NCBI GenBank assembly: GCA_030248215.1 | Contig: JASANG010001056.1 | Coordinates: forward strand, 62,001-126,000 | Length of the DNA stretch: 64,000 nt | Direction: 5' to 3' | Source of the DNA: Enoplolaimus lenunculus | Taxonomy: Eukaryota; Nematoda; Enoplea; Enoplida; Thoracostomopsidae | Part shown: positions 57,079 through 64,000 of the stretch, piece by piece | Numbering within the stretch: position 1 is the stretch's first letter | Layout of the letters: every line of letters starts with the position of its first letter | The notes under the pieces: generated by a model | The model's database searches: none | The model's input: only the letters and a program-made list of their open reading frames with translations | What the model was told of the DNA's origin: nothing | Position numbers and translations under genes: made by a program

Positions 57079-60000
57079 GTGATTTTTGCACTCAAAGGCT
57101 CATGTTGCGCAATAAGACCAAGCTCAAATTTGCAAGAATTAACTGCGTTTAATCAGGCATCTATTCTCCACCGACTCAACTTCGTTAGCCGGCCAAATGA
57201 AGTCTATAAAGGACCGCTGAATTCAACTGCCAGAAAATACCCAAGAAATGCGGTGTGTTACGAATTTACATTGGTACGTTTGCTGTCTTAAACATGCCGC
57301 ATCCGGTCTTTGTTTTCTTGCACAGCAAGACGACGTTGTACATTGTTTACGGTGAACAAATATTTATAGTTGCATGCACGTTTTAGGTGATATACTACTG
57401 GGCCAGAGAAGAAGACTACGATGAAATTGTGGCAAATCGCAAACGAAAAGCAGAAGAACGCGCGCGAGAAATGCAACTTGCAATTAGTCAAATGGGATTT
57501 ATGGCGCTAGATAACGTGGAAAAGGATGATTCAGAATCGAACAGGGATACAAATGAAACACTGTGGAAGTATTTAAGACGATAAAAATAAAAATTATGGA
57601 CATAAAATTTTGCTTCACCTAAAATACAAATTTTCTCAAAAAAATTGAAAACACATTGTATAACCTTAGACTCTTTGACCTTCAGCAGTGGTTTTATGCC
57701 GTTGAAAATTCAAAATCTAACTAAAGTTGTATTTTATGCATCATACTTATTGGGGAGAATTGTCAATTCTAACTGCGCATTCAATTTCAGGTGACCGAGA
57801 TAAGCATTAATGAAATAATGATTAGTACCTAAGCTTCCGAACCAAGTTTACATCGAAGATTTATCATGGTTCGAAACATATAAATCCTTGTTACTTGCCT
57901 CAAACGTTTTATTGAAAAAAATTGCACTTACACAGTCTGCTTGAACAATTATAAAAAACAGTTAAAATTATTTTAAATTTTTAGAAAAATTAAAACTTAC
58001 GTCGTCACACCGGACTCGACGCCTCATTACTACTGGACTTGCGTTGTTGCGCTGTCGTATTTGTACGGATTGTTTATAATTGTTGCACGCTGGACGTTTT
58101 CTGATTTAAATTCCGGTCATAAACGTTGCTGGATTGTGTTAGATAGCGCTACGGATATTATTAATTTAGCTGATATGGTGATTGAAAGCCGACGAGGTTG
58201 GTAATTGGTATATATTATGTTTATTTGATGACTCTTTCGCTACAATACTAAGTTGCTGGCCTTTACAATAAGAATGCAATTTAACTTAACTTTATTGTAG
58301 AATAGAATACGCTCAGCTAGTAGCAGGTTATGCTTTTGTTGTATATATACTTGAGGTCCTTTGAAGTCAATTGCGTTTTCATGCTGATAAGCTTTCCACT
58401 GGAGAGTTTTCAACTATCTAGATGTATTTTGGCATGAGTCCCTGGTTCATTCCTTTCAACAGAGAATTCCGGCTTGTATGCGGCTAAATCTTCGTCACCC
58501 TAGACGTGGCCGTGTGTCTTAGAGAATTGCTTTGAATCCACTTTAAAAATTTCTACTCTCTAAAAACTTAAGCTTAAATTATAGCTTAACTGAACTTGAA
58601 TATCAGTTTAAGTAAAACTTAAATGGCTGGACGGACTAACTAAACTAGAATTTTAAGTTTCACTTAAACTAACGTGTTTTAAGTTTAACACGAGATTAAG
58701 TAAACTTATTTTTAGATTAAGTAACAAGTGCAGCAGTATGTTTAAGAGTTCACTAAGTTTAGCTTAAACTGAAAATAAGTAACATTTTAAATCAGTTTAA
58801 GCTTAAACCTACCAGTTAGTTTAGTTAATCTTGAAAGTTAGCTTAATACTGGTGGATTAGCTTAAGCTTAAATCAAGTTAGTTTAAGCTTTTAGAGAGTA
58901 CAAAATACACAACGACAACTGCTTGTACTTCCGGGTTTCATAAATTATCTGAAATCTTAGGCTTTCTATCGCAAGGAATTATGGTGACTTCAATCCGTCG
59001 GCTGGCAAAGCATTACATGCAATCATTTGGTTTCATTTGCGATATGTTAGCAATAATTCCAACAGATATTTTGTACATTTTCATCGGTTACCAAGCGTGT
59101 TTACGGTTCAATCGTCTATTAAGATATCGTCGCTTATCGGAATGTTTAGATCGAACTGAAACCCGAACAAGCGCACCGTATATATTCAGAACATTTAAGC
59201 TGATCCTTACAATTTTTGTTATCTTTCACTGGAACGCATGTGCATACTTTGGATTGAGCAAACGTGTTGGTATAAATTCTGACAGGTATACACTATGAAA
59301 CACCATATCCCGAACATGGTCAGTGGGTTTAGATGTTCACCGTAGCATAGGCTTCGCTTTAGGTGTACCACCTACACTTATCCCCTTTCCACAAAGCATA
59401 CTATGAGCAACTCAGCGCAGATTGTGTAGGAGAAATATTAAACAATGTTCAGTGACAGTCAACTGTGTTGAGCTTAAAGCTCTGTGGTTGAGTGGTGATG
59501 GTAAATGACTCTCATACAAGCGTTCAAAAATCCTCTGTGAGTTCAAAGGAATATGAAATCGAAAATATTCACATGAGAAATTGTTAAACTTTTTCAAATG
59601 AACATTGTAGTTTTAAGCTCTATACTCTCTGAATTAATCGTATAGGGGTTGGTATTTGAAATTAAAATTATTGCTGAATGATGTGATAAAATGTCTCCAG
59701 TGAAGAGATGTTCATAGGTTCACTAATATCATAAACTTCTTGGAAGCCCAGATTTAAGGAAATGAATCATGTTTCCGAGCACTCGATGTGGGTCAGGCAG
59801 AATTTACCGCCGTCTGCTAAAACATCAAGTCACTTTATTATATAAAACATTGTCCGGTGTATTAAATCTCAAGATTGCTTTGGCAAGTTTTTATACCAAA
59901 AAGAATAACAGAATTGTAAGGATTGGGACTATACTTTCCGCGCGGGGATGAACGGCGTCTCACTACAAGTATACGCCGCCTGAACGCTTTTGCGACCTAG

Positions 60001-63000
60001 GTTGACTCGTAACACTTTCTCCAACATTTATGCTATAAAGAGTATGGCAAAGGCTTAGTTAAAGACTTGCCGCTGAGGCGAAGTCTTAGACACAGATAAG
60101 TCTTCTCCTAAACCTGATCCTAAACCTGAGCATAAATCTGAAAGAAAATGTACCAAAACAATTAGTTGTTGTTAATTTGGGTTGTTGTCGCTGCTGTTAT
60201 TGTTATGCTTGTTTGTTGCTTGAAATTATGGAACACAGTATTGCTTATATGCCTACCCCTTCAGATGGGCATTCAACTATTGGCGTGTGGAAGATCCCCG
60301 TCTATGCACATGCATTACAGGCGAACCTTACGACTGCGTTCGTAATAAAACGTTATGCGAATGGAGAACAGTTATATTTTCGAATGTCACTAAGCAATAC
60401 GTGTTCAGTTTGTATTGGTCAGCGTTAATTTTAACAACTATTGGCGAACAAAATCCACCAGTAACTACTGGCGAATATGGATTCGTTATTGTTGATATTC
60501 TGATTGGGTTACTGCTCTTTGCGAGTATTATCGGTAACGTTGGCAGTATGATAACAAGCATGAATGCGGCAAAAGCGGATTATTTGGATCAGTTGGACGG
60601 AGTCAAGCAGTAAGTGATATGTTGCGCAGCTGTAAGTGGAAAGCACTGCTATCAGCGGCGCAGCAGCCGGAGACGGGCTGGGGGCCAGTCGATCCTATTT
60701 TTTAAGTCAGACCATTTTGCATAACATAGAAAGAGAAATTTTTTGAAAAAGTACTTAGTTACATCTATAAAATATGAAAATTCCATTCACTATGCGATTT
60801 TGACTACTATGATGAATATTACGAATGTCAAAAAGAAAGTTGTTTTGTTTATACAAAGGGTAAAATGTCGTAGAAAATTGTACGAAATTGGTTTTTTTTC
60901 TCCTCCCATCCGAAACGAGTCTTGCTTAAGTGTCAGATGCGCTATCTACCAGATTTTGTTATACGCGATTGATGTCGTAGGCTTCTTTGCTGTTTATGTT
61001 GACTGTAGCCGGGATAGAATCGACTTCGAAGTAGACGTAATTTCTGTTGTCTCAATTTAGCCCTGCGTGTTCGTTTGATGCAACAGTTGCCGTTGTATAC
61101 CGCGTTAGTTTTGAACTCAACTTCTGATTATATTTATGCAACAATTGAACTACAAATTCTGCTAGCAGATTTTTTGCCGAACTAAATTCCACAAGTTTGT
61201 TGGTAGAAAGCTAACAGATGCCCGTTTTAGGCACCTGACACTTTTGTAATGTGACCATGTTAATTATAGCTTTAGTCAAATAGTCATGCAATTCTATTAG
61301 CTTCATTTTGACACCACATTGAGCGTCCGTTGAAGTCATTTTCATCCATTGAAACGTTGGTACTTGCTTTTAAGTTTTTCGTTTTTTCCGGAAAAAATAA
61401 AAAAACGTTTTTTCTGGTCGGCTCAATTTTTCCGAAATAACCAATCCATGCTTCGGAATAATTTGCTGATAGAGATAATAATTTTCTCGACGTTATAAAA
61501 AGAATGTATATTTATAGTTTAATGGAAATGAAGATGTTGTACTTTTGAAAAAATATTCGAATATTTGTTGACACCACATAAACCTACACTCGATAGTTTT
61601 GTGTTTGTAACATAAATAACGTATGCTACCGTTATCGTTTTACTCTCAGCGAGTTGGAAATGAAGTTTCCATCATTAACTTCAAATCATGTTATTGAGAC
61701 GATATACTGTATTGACCCGAATAAGAGGGGGTAATAAGATGGGTGTCCCCATTTTGAGTCCGAATCAATAGGAGTCCGTATCCCTAATAAGAGTCCGTAA
61801 GCGGATAGGGTCCCTAAACCCTAATTAGAGTCCGTAAATGTCAATTAACACTAACTCTAGCGTATACATGACTCTAGGACCAAATAATTTGAGTTCGAAA
61901 CTTTAAAGCGTAATTAAATTTTGAAAGTACACTCCTAAGCATAACGTTGTCACAAGACTAATAAACGTTTAATTCAACGGATAATTGCAGTACCGAATAT
62001 ATATCACCATCGAAGGGCGGCGGAACGTGGGTTAAAAATAAATAACAGTCCGTAACCGAATAACAAGGAACGGTACCCTCTGGAGAGGCCAAATAAATAT
62101 CAGCCGCCCCTCTTATTCGGGTCACTGCAGTATTAAGCTTTTTAGGTATATGCAGTACCGAAAGGTAATACCTGAACTGCGCAATCGTGTTGTCGGATGG
62201 TTCACATACATTTGGTCACAAAAGCAAATGGTTGACGAAGATGTATTGTTGAGTAGTTTACCAACCAAACTACGCACCGAAATTGCAATGCAAGTTCATT
62301 TAGAGACACTGAAGAAAGTCAATTTGTTCAAAGATTGTGAACCAGGTGTTCTTATTGAACTTGTGTTAAAGCTAAAATTACAGGTAGATTCATCATTGTG
62401 CGCATCTTTTGTAGTGTATAAAATTTTAAGAACTTTACTTGACATTTCTTAATCTTTCTTTACGTGCGTAATACATCTCGAGGCAGTCAGTGAACTGCAA
62501 TAATGATCCGCAAACTTTGTCGATCAGCTCAAACGTGTTCAATGGGTCGAGTCAAGCTATAGCATAGAAAAAGCTTTAAAAGCCAAAGTTATATTATAAG
62601 ATTTAATGCCAAGATTGCGTTTTAGCTTCTCGTTTGGTTTAGTTTCGAGTTTATACATTTACTATAGGCCAGCCGGCAATGCCACTGTCTAATACAACTG
62701 AAAGTCAAAGATTTCAAGAATGTACAAATAAATTTCAAGGCAAAATAAATTTTTCCTTTAGAAACGCATCAGCTACATTTTATACACAGTGAAACAAGTG
62801 AGCAAAAAATAAATATGAGTCTGCCACATTTTATGGGACAGCTGAATTATTGCTAAAATGTATCTGTCATCTTATAGGTTTACAGTCCTATGGACTACTT
62901 GTGCCGGAAAGGTGACGTTGGAAAAGAAATGTACATTATCAAACGTGGTCATATACAGGTTGTGTCTGAAGACGGAAAAACTGTGTTTGTCACGCTTAAG

Positions 63001-63935
63001 GAAGGCAGTGTCGTTGGTGAATTGAGTATTCTTGATATACCTGGTTAGTACACAGAAAATGTACATTCACTGGAAAACTACAGCGAGTCAAATTTGTCTC
63101 ATCTCTCGGGACCCTTCAAATCAATATGTAATTTACCATTTTTGCAGTATTTTAATTATACTCGAGCGCTTAAAATGGTACATGTACCCACTCGAAATTG
63201 CAAGGTAGAGCATCTATTGTGAATAGAATACGCTTAAGCTTTAGACATTTTTTTGCATTGGCTTAGGCTTACGTATAAGCTCATTGTTACGCTTAGGCTT
63301 AGGCTTAGGCTTAGGCTTAGGCTTAGAAATGTGCTCATACTACTGTTCCACTCTTGTTCTATACATTAGCCGCATTTCTTGTCTGATATCAAGATATCGA
63401 ACCAAAGCTGTGCAATATTGCTTATGTTTTACTATCAAGGTAACAAAAATGGTAATCGGCGTACAGCATCAATTCGCAGTGTTGGCTTCACTGACGTTTT
63501 TGTTCTGTCTAAAGAAGATTTATGGATGGCGTTACGAGAATATCCCGAAGCTAAGCGAATACTCTTGGAAAAAGGTGAAAATTAGATAACATTAAATGTG
63601 TTCTATAGATTTTTGTGTTCATCGCTTGTATACTTTTGCTTATATATTATTATTTTAAAAATTAATGAAAAATTAGTCTGTGACTCTAGTTCACCGGTTT
63701 GCTTTTAGGAAAGTCTATCTTACAGAAAGACGGACTATTAATCGAAGGCTGCGACGATGATCCTGGACCAGAAACTTTGGAAAAACGGTTGCATAGAATA
63801 AGCCGGAACTTGGACAATATGATTGCAACTGTTGATGGTTCGTTTTTATTCACAAGTAGCTTTCAAAGTGTGACCGGATATTCGTTTCCGTTTTACGTCG
63901 GATCTTGCATGCGTGTTCTTTTGCGTCAATATTGA
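57079..63935 (+). CDS. CNGA: Cyclic-nucleotide-gated cation channel, alpha type (both ends incomplete)
   Basis: Membrane channel opened by cGMP or cAMP, used in sensory cells. Firm exons: 57387-57568, 57985-58196 (S1-S2), 58961-59285 (S3-S5, with [20 protein letters not shown]), 60265-60609 (pore and S6: [33 protein letters not shown]), 62146-62383 (C-linker, [16 protein letters not shown]), 62878-63043 and 63440-63574 (cyclic-nucleotide pocket: [33 protein letters not shown]), 63709 to about 63837 (start of the C-terminal coiled coil). All junctions are in phase. The pore TIGE marks an alpha-type, not beta-type, subunit. An upstream exon ending at 57273 (NAVCYEFTL) fits in phase 0 but its left border is unclear; earlier exons and the C-terminus are not seen. 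Confidence 0.93.
58556..58898. mobile_element. TA-flanked inverted-repeat element with CTCTCYAAAA ends, copy 2
   Basis: Starts CTCTCTAAAAACTTAAGCTT and ends TTAAGCTTTTAGAGAG, with TA at 58554-58555 and 58899-58900. Highly similar to copy 1 in order and wording. It lies in the channel intron just upstream of exon 58961-59285. Confidence 0.85.
59402..59588 (+). mobile_element. tRNA-like SINE, copy 2
   Basis: GAGCAACTCAGCGCAG, TTGAGTGGTGATGGTAAATG, GTGAGTTCAAAGGAAT and GAAAATATTCACATGAGAAA follow the same order as copy 1 at 42554-42806 (minus strand). It has lost the middle stem of the tRNA-like part. In a channel intron. Confidence 0.6.
61707..62130. mobile_element. Full-length CTGTAGTGACCC-family element with TA duplication
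   Basis: Left end CTGTATTGACCCGAATAAGA, right end TCTTATTCGGGTCACTGCAG, complementary over about 24 bp, with TA at 61705-61706 and 62131-62132. The 424-bp interior carries GGAGTCCGTATCCCTAATAA, CGATAATAAC-free AT-rich sequence and AACAGTCCGTAACCGAATAA. Fragments occur at 9105, 17028, 23790, 24790 and 55370. The right end stops 13 bp before channel exon 62146-62383. Confidence 0.85.
63206..63371 (+). mobile_element. TTAGGC-bearing element with six perfect TTAGGC units
   Basis: Left end is blurred; GAATACGCTTAAGCTTTAGA and TTGCATTGGCTTAGGCTTAC match the family interior. At about 63294-63330 there are six uninterrupted TTAGGC units. The right end is TGTTCCACTCTTGTTCTATA then CATTAGCC. It lies in a channel intron. 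Confidence 0.7.
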
Positions 63936-64000
63936 AATACCAGAAACTACGTTATTTTTATTTTCATAGTTTGTTGAAGATTAGTTTGCTGAAGATTACT

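Noticed and set aside
57387-57593. Reading 57387-57593 as the last exon of a separate plus-strand gene, because the frame ends in TAA
   Set aside because: A donor at 57569 (AA|GTATTT) joins it in phase to the S1 exon at 57985, giving the expected N-terminal sequence (ETLWKKIKTYVV) of a CNG channel.
1-64000. CRISPR arrays, LINEs, retroviral or other capsid-bearing elements, operons
   Set aside because: No direct-repeat/spacer pattern, reverse transcriptase, integrase, capsid or envelope motif was seen in the open frames; gene spacing does not suggest polycistronic units.

Overview
This is invertebrate animal nuclear DNA. It is AT-rich, holds five protein genes broken into short exons by GT-AG introns, and is crowded with small inverted-repeat transposon relics and minisatellites. 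Two weak clues point to a nematode: runs of TTAGGC, the nematode telomere unit, recur inside a mobile-element family, and an astacin protease carries a long ShKT array, a layout known from nematodes and also from cnidarians. I would not go beyond 'invertebrate, possibly nematode'.

Layout. (1) Minus strand, left edge to 4932: secreted astacin zinc metalloprotease whose last visible exon holds three nearly identical in-frame 528-bp copies of a cysteine-rich ShKT array; the C-terminus lies outside. (2) Minus strand, 35638 to 9371: a complete plexin receptor of 29 coding exons (about 1912 residues), every junction phase-consistent. (3) 35.6-43.6 kb: a gene-free gap full of satellite blocks, including a GTCCCA minisatellite and a TTTCCCAAAATCCC-type satellite, plus a TA-rich and GC-rich symmetrical block. 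(4) Minus strand, 48526 to 43582: patatin-type calcium-independent phospholipase A2, closest to iPLA2-gamma (PNPLA8). (5) Minus strand, 52472 to 50540: SYF2 splicing factor, complete in three exons. (6) Plus strand, about 57.1 kb to the right edge: an A-type cyclic-nucleotide-gated channel running out of the window within its C-terminus; its 5' end is unresolved.

The genes show no sign of being a functional cluster. The accessory layer is richer: at least eight families of short non-autonomous elements can be seen from paired inverted ends, several with recognisable target duplications (TA, or 8 bp of hAT type). They include a family that carries TTAGGC arrays, two hAT-like elements in plexin introns, a TA-flanked family with two copies beside and inside the channel gene, and an element whose end lies only about 13 bp from a channel exon. 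A tRNA-like SINE family is present in two copies. I saw no retroviral or other capsid-bearing element, no LINE and no CRISPR array.
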